DNA of 51,095 bases, taken from Acidobacteriota bacterium (GTDB lineage Bacteria > Acidobacteriota > Terriglobia > Acidiferrales > UBA7541). The stretch spans positions 1 through 51,095 of the forward strand of contig JAKBLM010000025.1 of the NCBI GenBank assembly GCA_021832085.1, written 5' to 3'. Both the position numbers and the translations under genes were made by a program. This document shows, in pieces, positions 25,912 to 35,971 of the stretch. The first letter of the stretch is position 1. Each line of letters starts with the position of its first letter. The notes under the pieces are model-generated. The model had not been told where the DNA came from. It ran no database searches and was given only the letters and a program-made list of their open reading frames with translations.

Positions 25912-27108
25912 TTAGCTCACCTTGAAAACCGCGGCAATACCCACATCCCCTGCCGCGCAGCCAAAGATCAGGACGTATCCCCCGCCCAATGACACCGCCT
26001 CCTCCAGGCCTTCGATCGTAGTCCGCGCGAGCGTCGCGGCGTGAGGATGACCCCACACCAACGAACAGCCCGTGCGGTCCATCTTGTGCCAGTCGTACCC
26101 CATGACCTTGGAGAAGATGACGTCGTTCGCCGCAAATGGATTGTGGTTTTTCACCACCTTCATGTCGTCCATGGCCAGACCGGTGCGTTCGAGCAGCTTC
26201 TGAACGGCCAACGCCGGGGCTTCGGGCATGAGACCGGGAGAAGTTCTGATTTCGACCTTTGCGACCAGTTGAATATCGATCTCGGGTTTCGGGCTCAGTT
26301 CCTTCGCCTTGGCTGGCGTGGAGACGAGCAGGGTGGCCAAGCCGTCCGAGGGGTGAGTCTGGGTCCCGCCGGTGACGCAGGTATCCAGCTCCCTCATGGC
26401 GCGCAGGCTGTCCAGCGAGACCCTGCGCACGCCAAGATCGTCATCGATGCGGCCCATGGGCTTGCCTTGCATGTTCAAGACTTCGAGCGGGAAGGCGGTC
26501 CGCTCCAGGAAACCTGTCTTTTTCGCCTCGTAGTACTGCTCGTATCGATACGCGGTCACCTCATCCACTTCTTTGCGGTCCAGTTTGTACTTGCGACTGG
26601 CCAGGCCGGCCGAGGCGAGCATGGACCCTCCGGTGGATGGGTCGAAGCCGAAGTTGTCCCAGACGTCGCCGATGGCGACTGTGCGCTGCGGCGCACGGCG
26701 TTCGGGAAAGATGCCCACCGAGGAGTCGCTCGTTCGGTCGTAGGTGAGTACCCCCGCAACGTTGCAAGTGCCGCTTTGCACCTGGCCCGCGGCAACGCAG
26801 ATGGCCTGCAAGCCCGTGGCGCAGGCCTGTTCCACGTGACAGCCAGGCAGACGCCGGCCCATGCAGTAAGCCACCATGGGGGCCGTCCAAAACTTCCAGT
26901 GATAGGGAACAGTAGAGCCGACCACTAAATACTCGAGTTGCTGCCTCGGCACCTTGCGCTTGCCAAGAATTCTTCCCATGGCCTCGCCCGCGAACTGGCC
27001 GATATTCACTTCGGCCAGCGGCGAGGTCTGCCACGCCGGGAAATAGCTGTTCCCCCAGGTGCCGTAGGGGATTCTCACGTTTGGAAATACCGTTTCCTGG
27101 GCTTTCAT
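25912..27108 (-). CDS. Divergent thiolase-family enzyme
   Basis: A 398-residue member of the thiolase superfamily, which cleaves or joins acyl-CoA units. The nucleophile Cys96 is in VEQACATGLQAI, His354 in WGHPHAATLAR and Cys384 in FGCAAGDVGIAAVF, so the catalytic triad is complete. The NEAFA motif of ordinary thiolases is replaced by NHNPFAAND (from 321), and the glycine after GHP is altered. These changes point to an uncharacterised subfamily rather than a standard FadA/AtoB. It is the first gene of a pair with the fused dehydrogenase/crotonase. GGAGAGG precedes the start. Confidence 0.8.
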   Translation of the reverse strand: MKAQETVFPNVRIPYGTWGNSYFPAWQTSPLAEVNIGQFAGEAMGRILGKRKVPRQQLEYLVVGSTVPYHWKFWTAPMVAYCMGRRLPGCHVEQACATGLQAICVAAGQVQSGTCNVAGVLTYDRTSDSSVGIFPERRAPQRTVAIGDVWDNFGFDPSTGGSMLASAGLASRKYKLDRKEVDEVTAYRYEQYYEAKKTGFLERTAFPLEVLNMQGKPMGRIDDDLGVRRVSLDSLRAMRELDTCVTGGTQTHPSDGLATLLVSTPAKAKELSPKPEIDIQLVAKVEIRTSPGLMPEAPALAVQKLLERTGLAMDDMKVVKNHNPFAANDVIFSKVMGYDWHKMDRTGCSLVWGHPHAATLARTTIEGLEEAVSLGGGYVLIFGCAAGDVGIAAVFKVS

Positions 27109-27551
27109 CAGCGCCTCTCCGCGTTCATACGTGAACCAAAGCCCCGCCCTGCCATTCCTCTCGCACCTAACTCAAGCTTGACTCACACTGATAGATCCAT
27201 CGCGTTTTGTTCATGCATCCCCGCTGCCCGAACTCGGCGTGGCGGCGCGGTGTTGTTGGCCTGGGAAGCGGGATCGTCCTGTCCGGTCGGCGCGAGGGCC
27301 GGTTTGCCGAGCGACGCGGAAAGCGTCGGGGCAAATGCTCGGCTCGTGGCCGGAGGAGAAAACTATATACCCCGTGCGGGTGTTCGCTCAAATCCATTTT
27401 CTGCCGGTCCCTGTTTGCGCGTTCGCACATTGCGCTCCCAGGCCCAAAACGCGGTGCGGCCCCACCGGCAGGCGGAATGCCTCCCGCCGCCAGCGAGCGG
27501 GTGGCCCGGAATGCTGATTTATGGCACACTCGATGACGACAGCAGAAAATC
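27109..27551. other. Divergent intergenic region (thiolase / lepA)
   Basis: About 440 bp without a credible gene. Near the thiolase end an inverted repeat GTTCA-tacg-TGAAC (27123-27136) sits 15 bases before its start, between promoter and ribosome-binding site, and could be an operator. The rest has mixed composition with an AT-richer patch around 27355-27400. Short open frames near 27200-27540 have no recognisable product. Confidence 0.5.
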
Positions 27552-29357
27552 ATGGATCCGCAGTTCATCCGCAACTTCTGCATCATCGCGCATATCGACC
27601 ACGGCAAATCGACGCTGGCCGACCGCCTGCTCGAGCTGACCGGGACACTAACCGAGCGCGAGATGACCGCTCAGGTGCTCGACTCGATGGAGCTGGAGCG
27701 CGAGCGGGGCATCACGATCAAGGCCAAGACGGTTCGGCTTTCCTACAAGGCGCGCGACGGCCACGTTTACCGGCTCAACCTGATTGATACGCCGGGCCAC
27801 GTCGATTTCTCTTACGAGGTTTCGCGCGCGCTGCAGGCCTGCGAGGGAGCGTTGCTGGTCATCGACGCCAGCCAGGGGGTCGAGGCACAAACGGTTGCGA
27901 ACACCTTTCTGGCCTCGCAGCACAACCTGGCCATCGTGCCCGTGATCAACAAGGTGGATTTGCCCGCGGCGCAGCCCGAGCAGGTGAAGCAGCAGATGGA
28001 GGCGGTGCTCGCGATTCCAAGCGAGGATACGCTGGAGATCAGCGCGAAAACCGGCCTGGGAGTTCCGGAAGTCCTTGAGGCGATTGTGCGGCGCATTCCG
28101 CCGCCCGCCGGCTCTTCGGATGCCCCGCTCCAGGCGCTGATTTTCGATTCTTGGTTCGATTCCTACCGTGGCGCGATCGTGCTGGTGCGCGTCACGCAGG
28201 GCCGCCTGCGACCCCGGATGAAGATCCGGATGTGCGGCGTGGGCCTGGAAGCGGAAGTGGAGGAGATCGGCACGCTGGTGCCCAAGCCGGTGCCTCTCGA
28301 TGAGCTCGGCGCCGGCGACGTCGGCTACGTGATCGCCAACATCAAGCGCGTGGCCGATGCGCGCGTCGGCGACACGATCGTCGATGCCGATCGCCCCGCG
28401 CCCGCCCTGCCCGGCTTCGAAGCGATCAAGCCGATGGTTTTCGCCGGACTTTTTCCGGTGAATTCGAGCGACTACGAGAACCTGCGCGACGCCCTCGGCA
28501 AGCTGCAGCTCAACGACGCCGCGCTCTTCTACGAGCCGGAAAATTCCACCGCGCTCGGCTTCGGCTTCCGCTGCGGTTTTCTGGGCCTGCTCCATATGGA
28601 TATCGTCCAGGAGCGGCTCGAGCGCGAATTCAACCTCGACCTGATCACCACCGCGCCGAGCGTGCGCTATCGCATCGGCCGCCGTGGCGCCGGCACCGTC
28701 GAAGTCGATAATCCCACGAAATTTCCGCCGCCGGCCGAGATCGAGCGGATCGAGGAACCGGTGCTGCGCGCGGTCATCATCACCTCGGACGAATCGGTCG
28801 GCCCTGTCATCCAGCTCTGCGAGGAAAAGCGCGGTGTGCAGAAGAACATCGAGTATCTTTCACCGACCCGCGTGATGCTCACCTATGAGTTGCCGCTCAA
28901 CGAAATCGTGCTCGATTTCTACGACCGGCTGAAAAGCGTTTCGCGCGGCTACGCCTCGCTCGATTACCAGCTTGCCGGCTATCGCGAAGCCGATCTGGTG
29001 AAAATGGACATCCTTGTCGGTGGCGAGGCCGTCGACGCGCTCACCATGGTTTGCCATCGCGACCAGGCTTTCGATCGGGGCAGGGAACTCGTCACCCGCC
29101 TGCGCAAGCTGATTCCGCGCCAGATGTTCGAGGTGCCGCTGCAGGCGGCGATTGGCAGCCGGGTGATTGCCCGCGAAAATATCGCGGCCATGCGTAAAAA
29201 CGTGCTGGCCAAATGCTACGGCGGTGACATCACGCGCAAGCGCAAGCTCCTCGAAAAGCAGAAAGAGGGCAAGAAGCGCATGAAGCGTGTCGGCCGCGTC
29301 GACATCCCTCAGGAAGCCTTCCTCGCCGTCCTCCGCGTCGGCGCCGGCGAAGAGTAG
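27552..29357 (+). CDS. lepA: Elongation factor 4 (LepA GTPase)
   Basis: Ribosome-associated GTPase linked to initiation and back-translocation. The 601-residue length is typical. G-domain motifs are [20 protein letters not shown] (G1), GITIKAKTV (G2), [11 protein letters not shown] (G3), NKVDLPAA (G4) and ISAKTG (G5). The LepA-specific C-terminal domain is seen in [21 protein letters not shown] and the terminal [18 protein letters not shown]. The ATG at 27552 gives the standard start. The gene stands alone on the plus strand. Confidence 0.97.
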   Translation: MDPQFIRNFCIIAHIDHGKSTLADRLLELTGTLTEREMTAQVLDSMELERERGITIKAKTVRLSYKARDGHVYRLNLIDTPGHVDFSYEVSRALQACEGALLVIDASQGVEAQTVANTFLASQHNLAIVPVINKVDLPAAQPEQVKQQMEAVLAIPSEDTLEISAKTGLGVPEVLEAIVRRIPPPAGSSDAPLQALIFDSWFDSYRGAIVLVRVTQGRLRPRMKIRMCGVGLEAEVEEIGTLVPKPVPLDELGAGDVGYVIANIKRVADARVGDTIVDADRPAPALPGFEAIKPMVFAGLFPVNSSDYENLRDALGKLQLNDAALFYEPENSTALGFGFRCGFLGLLHMDIVQERLEREFNLDLITTAPSVRYRIGRRGAGTVEVDNPTKFPPPAEIERIEEPVLRAVIITSDESVGPVIQLCEEKRGVQKNIEYLSPTRVMLTYELPLNEIVLDFYDRLKSVSRGYASLDYQLAGYREADLVKMDILVGGEAVDALTMVCHRDQAFDRGRELVTRLRKLIPRQMFEVPLQAAIGSRVIARENIAAMRKNVLAKCYGGDITRKRKLLEKQKEGKKRMKRVGRVDIPQEAFLAVLRVGAGEE

Positions 29358-29555
29358 TCCGTCTCCGGATCCCCGCTGGCGCAATCGCCCGTCGGCACAG
29401 CGCCGAAATCCCTCGTGCCGTGAGGGTGCCCCGTTTTTCCGGCGCTTTTCGCCGGAAGGGTTCGAGGCTTCGATGGAGCGAAGTGCTTCACGCGCGCTTC
29501 GCAGCGGGAAGTGTGTGTATCCGTGATGCGCCTTGCTGTCCCGTTTGAAATGGTT

Positions 29556-30011
29556 CTAGATGGTCGCCCATCGCTCGTCAGGCACTATGTGCTTCACCTG
29601 CCGGCTCCGCTCGACTCCCAGCGAATCGCAGCGAATCACGTTCTTGAAATGCGGCGGCTCAACGGCCGTATGCACCACGGCGATCGCGATGTTTCCGTCA
29701 GGGCAGCGAAGCGCATACGCCTCGGCATTTTCCCCATGCGCATCCCAATCGCAAAACGCGACGAGTTCGCCCGGCACGCGCCTCTCGACGGCTTTTAGGA
29801 AGCGGTCGATGCGCCGCCGGTTCCGCGATGCGAGCGCGGTGGTGGCCAGCAGCGCATACGCGTGACCGCGAAAATCCTCCCCGCAAACCGGGCACACCCG
29901 CAAACTCGCCCAGGCCCGCCCGATCGCCTCCGGCCGACCAGGCGCGTAGCCGTCGACGGCAGCTGAGCCTTCGCTTGCCTTCCCGCCGAAAATTCGCTCG
30001 ATCAATCCCAC
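29556..30011 (-). CDS. Hypothetical protein with a CPxCG motif
   Basis: A 151-residue protein starting at a GTG. I do not recognise it. It contains RVCPVCGEDFRGHAYALLAT, which looks like one knuckle of a zinc-binding site, with further Cys in VAFCDWD and ALRCPDG. The middle has an Arg-rich helix (ASRNRRRIDRFLKAVERR), and the C-terminal half alternates hydrophobic residues as in a beta sheet. It lies upstream of nothing obvious and ends before the lepA 3' region, convergent with it. Codon use resembles its neighbours, so it is likely a real gene. Confidence 0.55.
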   Translation of the reverse strand: MGLIERIFGGKASEGSAAVDGYAPGRPEAIGRAWASLRVCPVCGEDFRGHAYALLATTALASRNRRRIDRFLKAVERRVPGELVAFCDWDAHGENAEAYALRCPDGNIAIAVVHTAVEPPHFKNVIRCDSLGVERSRQVKHIVPDERWATI

Positions 30012-30116
30012 GATTCTCTCATCTGCTCCCGCTATAGCGTCCGCGCTGTGGTGAGGGCACGGTTTGCAAGCAAACCCCCCGCGGGGCAGGCACCCTTGCC
30101 GGTGCGCCTTCCCGGC

Positions 30117-31484
30117 TTATCCTTCAGGCGTCTCTTTTTTAGTTACCACGGCCCCAAGCCGTCCACGGCTCAACTGCACGGCGATTTCATCTCCAATCTC
30201 AACGCCCTCCACCCCGCGCAGCAGATGCCCTGACGCGTCGTAGCAAATGGCGTAGCCTCGACCGAGTAGCCGCAAAGGACTCCGCTCATCGAGTTGCACC
30301 GCCAGCGCCGCCAGCCGGTGTTTCCGCGCGGTGAAGAAGCGCTCGGCGGAATTGCGCAGCCGGTCGCGTCCGCGGCCAATCCGAAGCCGGAGAGCGGCAA
30401 GGCGAAGCCGCAGGTCGATTCCCGCCAGCCGTCTTTGCAGCGAGAGCAGCCGCTCGCCACGGACTTTCAGCCGCCGGCGGAGCAGTTCGCCCAGCGCGAG
30501 CGTCAGGTCGTCCACCTGTTGCCGCTGCTGGCGCACCAGGTCCGGCAGCCGCCGAAACGCGCGGTCGCCGGCAAGCTGCTGCACGCGGTGACGGCGTTCG
30601 AGCACCATGTATCGAGCGCGTTCCACCAGCCGGCGTTCCAGCTCGGCAATGTGCCGGTCGAATTCCTCGCGCGAGCGCACGACGATCTCCGCCGCGGCCG
30701 AAGGCGTGGCCGCGCGCACGTCGGCGACGAAATCGGCGATGGTGAAATCGGTCTCGTGTCCAACGCCGCAGACAATGGGGATCTTGGACGCGGCCACGGC
30801 CCGCGCCACGATCTCCTCGTTGAACGACCACAAATCCTCGAGCGAGCCGCCGCCACGCGCCAGGATGATCACATCGGCAACGGGCCCCCGACTGAAATAG
30901 CCGATCGCCTCGACGATTTCCTGCGCCGCTCCCTCGCCCTGCACACGCACGGGGTAGAGCACCACGTGCGCGCCGGGGAAACGGCGCCGCAGCACCCGGA
31001 GCACATCGCGCACTGCCGCGCCCGCCGGAGAAGTTATCAGGCCAATGACGCGCGGCAGCACCGGCAGCGGTTTTTTTCGCTCGGCGGCAAAAAGGCCTTC
31101 CGTCTCGAGCCGCTTCTTTAGCTGTTCGAACGCCAGTTGCAGCGCCCCGCGACCCACTGGCTCGATGTGCTGGACGTAAATCTGGTATTCGCCGCGCGCC
31201 TCGTAAACGCTCAATACCCCGCGGACGGTAATGTGCAGGCCGTCCTCCGGCCGGAATTTCAGCAGGCGCGCCTCGTTACGAAAACAGACGCAGCGCACCT
31301 GCGAGCGCTCGTCCTTGAGCGTGAAATAGAGATGGCCTGACTGTGCCTGGCGGAAATTCGAGACTTCACCCTCCACCCACAGATCAGGGAACTGGCCTTC
31401 GATCAGCACGCGGATCCGCGCAGTCAGCTCGCTGACGGTGAGGATTTGCCGGCTGGGTTGCAGGTTGAGCGTGAATTGGGACAT
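30117..31484 (-). CDS. xseA: Exodeoxyribonuclease VII large subunit
   Basis: Catalytic subunit of the single-strand exonuclease used in mismatch and recombination repair. The 455-residue protein begins with an OB-fold (TVSELTARIRVLIEGQFPDLWVEGEVSN), continues with the catalytic region (LITSPAGAAVRDVLRVLRRR, ILARGGGSLEDLWSFNEE, CGVGHETDFTIADFVADVRAATPSAAAE) and ends in a long basic coiled region. It starts 15 bp after the stop of the small DUF2905-type gene. The small subunit xseB is not seen in the window. Confidence 0.95.
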   Translation of the reverse strand: MSQFTLNLQPSRQILTVSELTARIRVLIEGQFPDLWVEGEVSNFRQAQSGHLYFTLKDERSQVRCVCFRNEARLLKFRPEDGLHITVRGVLSVYEARGEYQIYVQHIEPVGRGALQLAFEQLKKRLETEGLFAAERKKPLPVLPRVIGLITSPAGAAVRDVLRVLRRRFPGAHVVLYPVRVQGEGAAQEIVEAIGYFSRGPVADVIILARGGGSLEDLWSFNEEIVARAVAASKIPIVCGVGHETDFTIADFVADVRAATPSAAAEIVVRSREEFDRHIAELERRLVERARYMVLERRHRVQQLAGDRAFRRLPDLVRQQRQQVDDLTLALGELLRRRLKVRGERLLSLQRRLAGIDLRLRLAALRLRIGRGRDRLRNSAERFFTARKHRLAALAVQLDERSPLRLLGRGYAICYDASGHLLRGVEGVEIGDEIAVQLSRGRLGAVVTKKETPEG

Positions 31485-31499
31485 GGGCGGCTCGCTTGT

Positions 31500-31733
31500 T
31501 TAGCGCTTCAGCAGGTTCACCAGCCAGAAAATCAAGGTCAGGCCCACACTCAGGACGATGCAAGTCACAATCGGGAAGTAAATCGTCGTATGCCGGCCGT
31601 GATAGACGATGTCGCCCGGCAGGTGCCCCAGACGCAGCGGCAGGCGGCCGCCGACGAGCAAAAATCCGCCCGCTGCAGCCAGCACAATCCCCAAAATCAG
31701 CAGCCAGCGCCCAATCTCGCGAATCGGGTCCAT
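31500..31733 (-). CDS. Small membrane protein, DUF2905 type
   Basis: A 77-residue protein with two hydrophobic helices (GRWLLILGIVLAAAGGFLLV and FPIVTCIVLSVGLTLIFWLV) and the connecting LGHLPGDIVYHGRHTTIYFP, which is the DUF2905 pattern. Function unknown; these proteins are often encoded next to housekeeping DNA-repair genes. The ATG at 31733 is chosen since the homology begins there. It is probably co-transcribed with xseA. Confidence 0.8.
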   Translation of the reverse strand: MDPIREIGRWLLILGIVLAAAGGFLLVGGRLPLRLGHLPGDIVYHGRHTTIYFPIVTCIVLSVGLTLIFWLVNLLKR

Positions 31734-31799
31734 CGCGCGTTCATTGTAACGCTCCCCGCCGCCTCCGCGCGGCCTGCGCCCGTCTCCCCTGCGGATCCG

Positions 31800-31895
31800 C
31801 CGGCGTGTGGCTGCCATCCTGAGCGACGCATTTGCGACGAGGGCAGCGAGCCCCGACGCAGCGTGTTGGGAATGATCTCCCTGCGGCGAGGCAAC
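31800..31895. repeat. Degenerate copy of a dispersed 'atcctgagcga' repeat
   Basis: The stretch starting near 31814 with atcctgagcgacgcat, followed by gggaatgatctc, resembles an intergenic repeat widely present in acidobacterial and other environmental genomes, whose translation shadows read CHPER-like peptides. It lies in the gap between the DUF2905 gene and the DipZ-like gene. Recognition is from memory of the motif, not a database search. Confidence 0.4.
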
Positions 31896-31941
31896 GCATG
31901 CCCGGAGAGCGCAGTGACGCGATCTTTCGCTTCATCTGCCC

Positions 31942-33102
31942 TCAGAGGTGCGGAAAGTTGACCTGGCAGTTGTCCCCAAACGTGAACGAATCAACCATCA
32001 GCCCGCGCGCGGTGGGAAAGAGTGTCACCTCGTGGCTGCCGAAGCGTGGATTCGCCACCAGGTAATACATCCGCGGCACGGCCACGTCAATGTACGAGCG
32101 CCCCTGCGCGTCGATCTTCACGCTCACACCCTTGTTGGCCTTGGTCAGCCAGCGCCCGTCCTGCTGGATATAGAGCCGCGATGGCTTCCCATGAACCACG
32201 TTGATCACCGAGTAGAGCTGGCGCGCATGGTAGCGCATCTCCAGCCTTGCCGCCTTGGGTCCCGGTTGCTGCGCCTTGCCTTCGTAGATCATTCCGCTCG
32301 GGTCGGTTTGCCAGCGGCCGCTCAGAATTGCTTGGCCGTCTGCCACGTGCGCCGGCAGCTTGTAATCCACCGTCTTGCCCGGCGCGTAGCCCTGCGGATT
32401 CGCCAGCGAGCCGCGGCCGGGGTACATCGGCCCCATGTACATTTCCTCCGTGGGTATGCCGCAGGCAGGCGCGAAAGCGTTGCGGGGAGGCGGAATCGTA
32501 TAGCTCGCCGGGAATTTCAGGCCCGGGTGCGCCCGCTTGAGCAGTTCCCGGATTGCCAGTTCCATATCATGATCGCCCCCCTCACCGATGCGTATGTAGC
32601 GGATGATGCCTTTGGCGTCCACCAGATACCGGGCGGGCCAGCTCGAGTTGTGATACGACTTCCAGATGTAAAACCAGTCGTCGGCAACGATGGGGTAGGG
32701 AAGTCCGAAACGCTTCACTGCCGCGCGGACATTGTTCACGTCGTAGGCGAAGAAGAATTCCGGCGCATGCACGCCAATGATGTCGAAACCGTACTTGTGA
32801 TACCGGGCGTACCAGCGCTTGTTGTTGGCAAAGGTCCGGATGCAATTGATGCAGGTGTATTCCCAGAAGTCGATGAGCACCACTTTGCCGCGCAGCTTGG
32901 CCCAGGTGAGCGGCGGGGAATTGATCCAGGTGGTGCCGGAAACTTTCGCACCGGGCTTGGGAAATCTCGGCGCGGGGATGTCCACGCTTTGCAGTTGCGG
33001 ATAATTGCGCAGGCCGCTCCGGTTGACCAGCCGCGTCGCGCCATAGCCCAGCGCGAGAATCGCTGCTGCCAGCAGAAACGGGCCTTTCAGAAAGCGGCTC
33101 AT
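31942..33102 (-). CDS. DipZ-like periplasmic thioredoxin-fold protein
   Basis: A 386-residue protein with an N-terminal membrane anchor (residues about 7-25), a redoxin/TlpA-type thioredoxin domain with active site C-I-N-C in FWEYTCINCIRTF, the cis-Pro region SSWPARYLVDAKG, and a C-terminal beta domain (about 250-386) found in DipZ proteins. In classical DipZ a CcdA membrane domain precedes this; here it is absent, so electrons must come from another protein. Probable role: thiol-disulphide exchange outside the cytoplasm. It stands between ndk and the small DUF2905 gene, on the same strand as both. Confidence 0.85.
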   Translation of the reverse strand: MSRFLKGPFLLAAAILALGYGATRLVNRSGLRNYPQLQSVDIPAPRFPKPGAKVSGTTWINSPPLTWAKLRGKVVLIDFWEYTCINCIRTFANNKRWYARYHKYGFDIIGVHAPEFFFAYDVNNVRAAVKRFGLPYPIVADDWFYIWKSYHNSSWPARYLVDAKGIIRYIRIGEGGDHDMELAIRELLKRAHPGLKFPASYTIPPPRNAFAPACGIPTEEMYMGPMYPGRGSLANPQGYAPGKTVDYKLPAHVADGQAILSGRWQTDPSGMIYEGKAQQPGPKAARLEMRYHARQLYSVINVVHGKPSRLYIQQDGRWLTKANKGVSVKIDAQGRSYIDVAVPRMYYLVANPRFGSHEVTLFPTARGLMVDSFTFGDNCQVNFPHL

Positions 33103-33235
33103 GCTTCCCCCTCCACATGGCGCTTCCCTTGCGCTCCCGGAATCGCCGGCAGGCTTTCGCCGGCGGCCGCCCCTCAGGCCCTTGCCTTGCCGGCCCGGGA
33201 CGTTCCCGAGCGTGCGAGCGAGGCCACGAAGCCCA

Positions 33236-33655
33236 CTATAGCAGTTGCCGTCCCGAGAAGAAGTAGCCGAGTTCGAAGGCTGCGGTCTCCGGCGCGTCCG
33301 AACCGTGCGTGCAGTTGTTCTGGATGCTCGTGCCGAACTGCTGGCGCAGCGTTCCCGGTGCTGCCTTGGCCGGATCCGTGGCGCCCATCAACTCGCGCCA
33401 GCGCGCGATCGCGTTTTCCGCTTCGAGCGCGAGGATCACCACCTTGCCTGAGCTCATGAACGTCGCCAGGTCGGCGAAAAACGGCCTTTCGCGATGGACC
33501 GCGTAAAACCCTTCCGCCTCCGCCTTGCTCAGGCGGCGCGTCTCGACTGCAATAATTTCGAATCCGCCCTTGTGGATCTGCGAGAGAATCTCGCCGGCCA
33601 GCCCGCGGCCCACCGCGTCGGGTTTGATGATCGCAAGCGTACGTTCCTTTGCCAC
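33236..33655 (-). CDS. ndk: Nucleoside diphosphate kinase
   Basis: Transfers the gamma phosphate between nucleoside triphosphates and diphosphates. The 139-residue product has the typical start [20 protein letters not shown] and the phospho-His in [22 protein letters not shown]. It follows sucD by 150 bp on the same strand; succinyl-CoA synthetase and Ndk are known partners in balancing ATP and GTP, and this order (sucC-sucD-ndk) is common. Confidence 0.97.
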   Translation of the reverse strand: MAKERTLAIIKPDAVGRGLAGEILSQIHKGGFEIIAVETRRLSKAEAEGFYAVHRERPFFADLATFMSSGKVVILALEAENAIARWRELMGATDPAKAAPGTLRQQFGTSIQNNCTHGSDAPETAAFELGYFFSGRQLL

Positions 33656-33805
33656 GTCGGCTCACTCCTCGATTGGAATCAGATCAGAATCGGAAATTTG
33701 TAGGGAAACATACCTCTCGCCGCGGAAGCCGGGTACTTCGCGATCCCACGGCGCGAAACGACATCGGTTGCATGCGCTTCGTTGGCCACTGCCTCCGCGC
33801 GTTTG

Positions 33806-34690
33806 TTATTTCGCCGCCGATATCCCCAGCGCGGCGGCCATGGTATGGCCTATTTCCGCCGGACTCTGCACGGTGCGAATGCCTGCGGCCTGCATCGCGG
33901 CGTACTTGTCCTTGGCAGTGCCTTGGCCGCCGGTGATGATCGCTCCGGCATGGCCCATGCGGCGCCCGGGAGGCGCGGTTTGGCCGGCGATGAAGCCGAC
34001 CACCGGCTTGCGGACGTGTTCATGCACGAATTCGGCCGCCACCTGTTCGGCGTTGCCGCCGATCTCGCCGATCATCAGGATGGCGCTCGTATCCGGGTCG
34101 TCGTTGAACAGGCGAATCGCGTCGACGAAATTGGTGCCGATGATGGGATCGCCACCGATGCCGATGCAAGTCGATTGCCCAATGCCGAGCTGGGTAAGCT
34201 GGTTGACGGCCTCATAGGTAAGCGTGCCGCTGCGGCTGATCACGCCGACGTTGCCGGCCTTGTGGATGTGGCCCGGCATGATCCCCATCTTGCATTTGCC
34301 GGGCGAGATGAGCCCGGGACAGTTCGGCCCGATCAGGCGCGTCTGGCTGCGGCTGAGCGCGACATTGACGCGCACCATGTCGAGCGTGGGAATCCCCTCG
34401 GTGATGCAGACGACCAGCGGCAGCCCGGCGTCAATCGCCTCGAGCACCGCGTCGGCGGCAAACGGCGGCGGCACAAAAATCAGCGAGGCGTTCGCGCCGC
34501 CCTCCTTCACCGCATCGGCCACCGTGTCGAAGACCGGCCGATCCAGATGCTTCGTGCCGCCCTTGCCCGGCGTCACGCCGCCTACCACCTGCGTGCCGTA
34601 TTCGATCATCTGCTGGGCGTGAAAAGTCCCTTCGCGCCCGGTAAAGCCTTGCACTACCACTCGTGTCTTTTCGTTAATCAGAATGCTCAT
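33806..34690 (-). CDS. sucD: Succinyl-CoA synthetase alpha subunit
   Basis: Alpha subunit of the TCA-cycle enzyme, binding CoA and carrying the phospho-His. The 294-residue product shows [55 protein letters not shown] and [15 protein letters not shown] with the active-site His. It starts 117 bp after the sucC stop and is followed by ndk. Confidence 0.97.
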   Translation of the reverse strand: MSILINEKTRVVVQGFTGREGTFHAQQMIEYGTQVVGGVTPGKGGTKHLDRPVFDTVADAVKEGGANASLIFVPPPFAADAVLEAIDAGLPLVVCITEGIPTLDMVRVNVALSRSQTRLIGPNCPGLISPGKCKMGIMPGHIHKAGNVGVISRSGTLTYEAVNQLTQLGIGQSTCIGIGGDPIIGTNFVDAIRLFNDDPDTSAILMIGEIGGNAEQVAAEFVHEHVRKPVVGFIAGQTAPPGRRMGHAGAIITGGQGTAKDKYAAMQAAGIRTVQSPAEIGHTMAAALGISAAK

Positions 34691-34807
34691 GACTTATGAA
34701 CCGGAATTAGAGGAAGCACAGGAGGCGAAAAGCGACGAACTGTCATCGTTTCCTCCCTTGCTTCCCGAGATTTTGAATCCTGGCGCCCTGCTTCATGCCT
34801 GCCGCGC

Positions 34808-35971
34808 TTACGCGGTGGCCAGCCGAACGGCTTTCTCGGCGCCGTCCTTCATCCCTTCGGCCACGGTGAAATTCAGCCCCGACTCCTGCAGGATCTCCCG
34901 GCCCCGCTCGACGTTCGTGCCTTCCATGCGCACGACAATCGGCACTTTCAGGTCGAGTTCGCGCGCCGCATTCACGACGCCCGTTGCCAGCACGTCGCAA
35001 CGCAAGATGCCGCCGAAAATGTTGATGAGCACCGCGCGCACGGTCGGGTCGCTCGTCAGGATGCGGAACGCGTTCTTCACCTGCTCGGCGGAAGCGCCGC
35101 CGCCGACGTCAAGGAAATTGGCCGGATTACCGCCGGAAAGCTTGATGATGTCCATCGTGGCCATGGCCAGTCCGGCGCCGTTGACCATGCAGCCGACGTT
35201 GCCGTCGAGCTTGATGTAGTTGAGCTTGTACTTCGAGGCCTCCACTTCGAGCGGCGCTTCCTCGTCCAGGTCGCGCAGCTCGGCCAACTCCGGATGCCGG
35301 TAAAGCGCGTTGTCGTCGAAATTCATTTTCGCGTCGAGCGCCACCAGCCGCCCGTCGCCGGTGACGATGCACGGATTGATCTCGACGAGCGAAGCATCGG
35401 TCTCGACGAATGCCTTGTAGAGCCCGCTGAAGAGCTTCACTGCCTGGTTCACCAGTTCCGGAGCCAGGCCCAGCGCGAAAGCCAGTTTGCGCGCCTGGTA
35501 TGGCTGCAACCCGAAGCCCGGCGTCAACCGCTCGCGCAAGATCGCTTCCGGCTTTTCCTTGGCCACTTCCTCGATCTCCATGCCGCCCGCCGCGCTCGCC
35601 ATGAAGACTGGCGCCGCGGCCACGCGGTCGATCAGCAGCCCGAGGTAGAGTTCGCGGCGAATGTCGAGCCCTTCCTCGACCAGCACCTTGCGGACCAGCC
35701 GTCCTTCCGCGCCCGTTTGCGGCGTGACGAGCTTTTTGCCGAGGATGCCGCCGGCGATGCGTTCGGCATCTTCGGGCGATTTCGCCACCTTGACGCCGCC
35801 GCCTTTGCCGCGGCCGCCGGCGTGGATCTGTGCTTTCACCACGACGACGTGCGTGCCGAGCCGCTCGGCGACGGAACGAGCCTGATCGGGAGTGGTGGCG
35901 AGTTCACCGCGAGGGATCGCGACGCCGTGGCGGGAGAGGATCTGTTTTGCCTGGTATTCGTGAATCTTCAT
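34808..35971 (-). CDS. sucC: Succinyl-CoA synthetase beta subunit
   Basis: Beta subunit with an ATP-grasp fold, giving nucleotide specificity. The 387-residue product begins [17 protein letters not shown] and includes [29 protein letters not shown] and the C-terminal CoA-ligase domain with [16 protein letters not shown] and [12 protein letters not shown]. The ATG at 35971 is chosen because the open frame before it (to 36019) is not homologous. It is divergent from trpD across 91 bp. Confidence 0.97.
   Translation of the reverse strand: MKIHEYQAKQILSRHGVAIPRGELATTPDQARSVAERLGTHVVVVKAQIHAGGRGKGGGVKVAKSPEDAERIAGGILGKKLVTPQTGAEGRLVRKVLVEEGLDIRRELYLGLLIDRVAAAPVFMASAAGGMEIEEVAKEKPEAILRERLTPGFGLQPYQARKLAFALGLAPELVNQAVKLFSGLYKAFVETDASLVEINPCIVTGDGRLVALDAKMNFDDNALYRHPELAELRDLDEEAPLEVEASKYKLNYIKLDGNVGCMVNGAGLAMATMDIIKLSGGNPANFLDVGGGASAEQVKNAFRILTSDPTVRAVLINIFGGILRCDVLATGVVNAARELDLKVPIVVRMEGTNVERGREILQESGLNFTVAEGMKDGAEKAVRLATA

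Noticed and set aside
29437..29457. TTCCGGCG/CGCCGGAA hairpin as lepA terminator
   Set aside because: The 8-bp stem is real but lies about 80 bp after the stop and lacks a T-run on the lepA strand.
31948..33459. 503-codon open frame opposite the DipZ-like gene and ndk
   Set aside because: Antisense shadow without domains; both minus-strand genes are certain.
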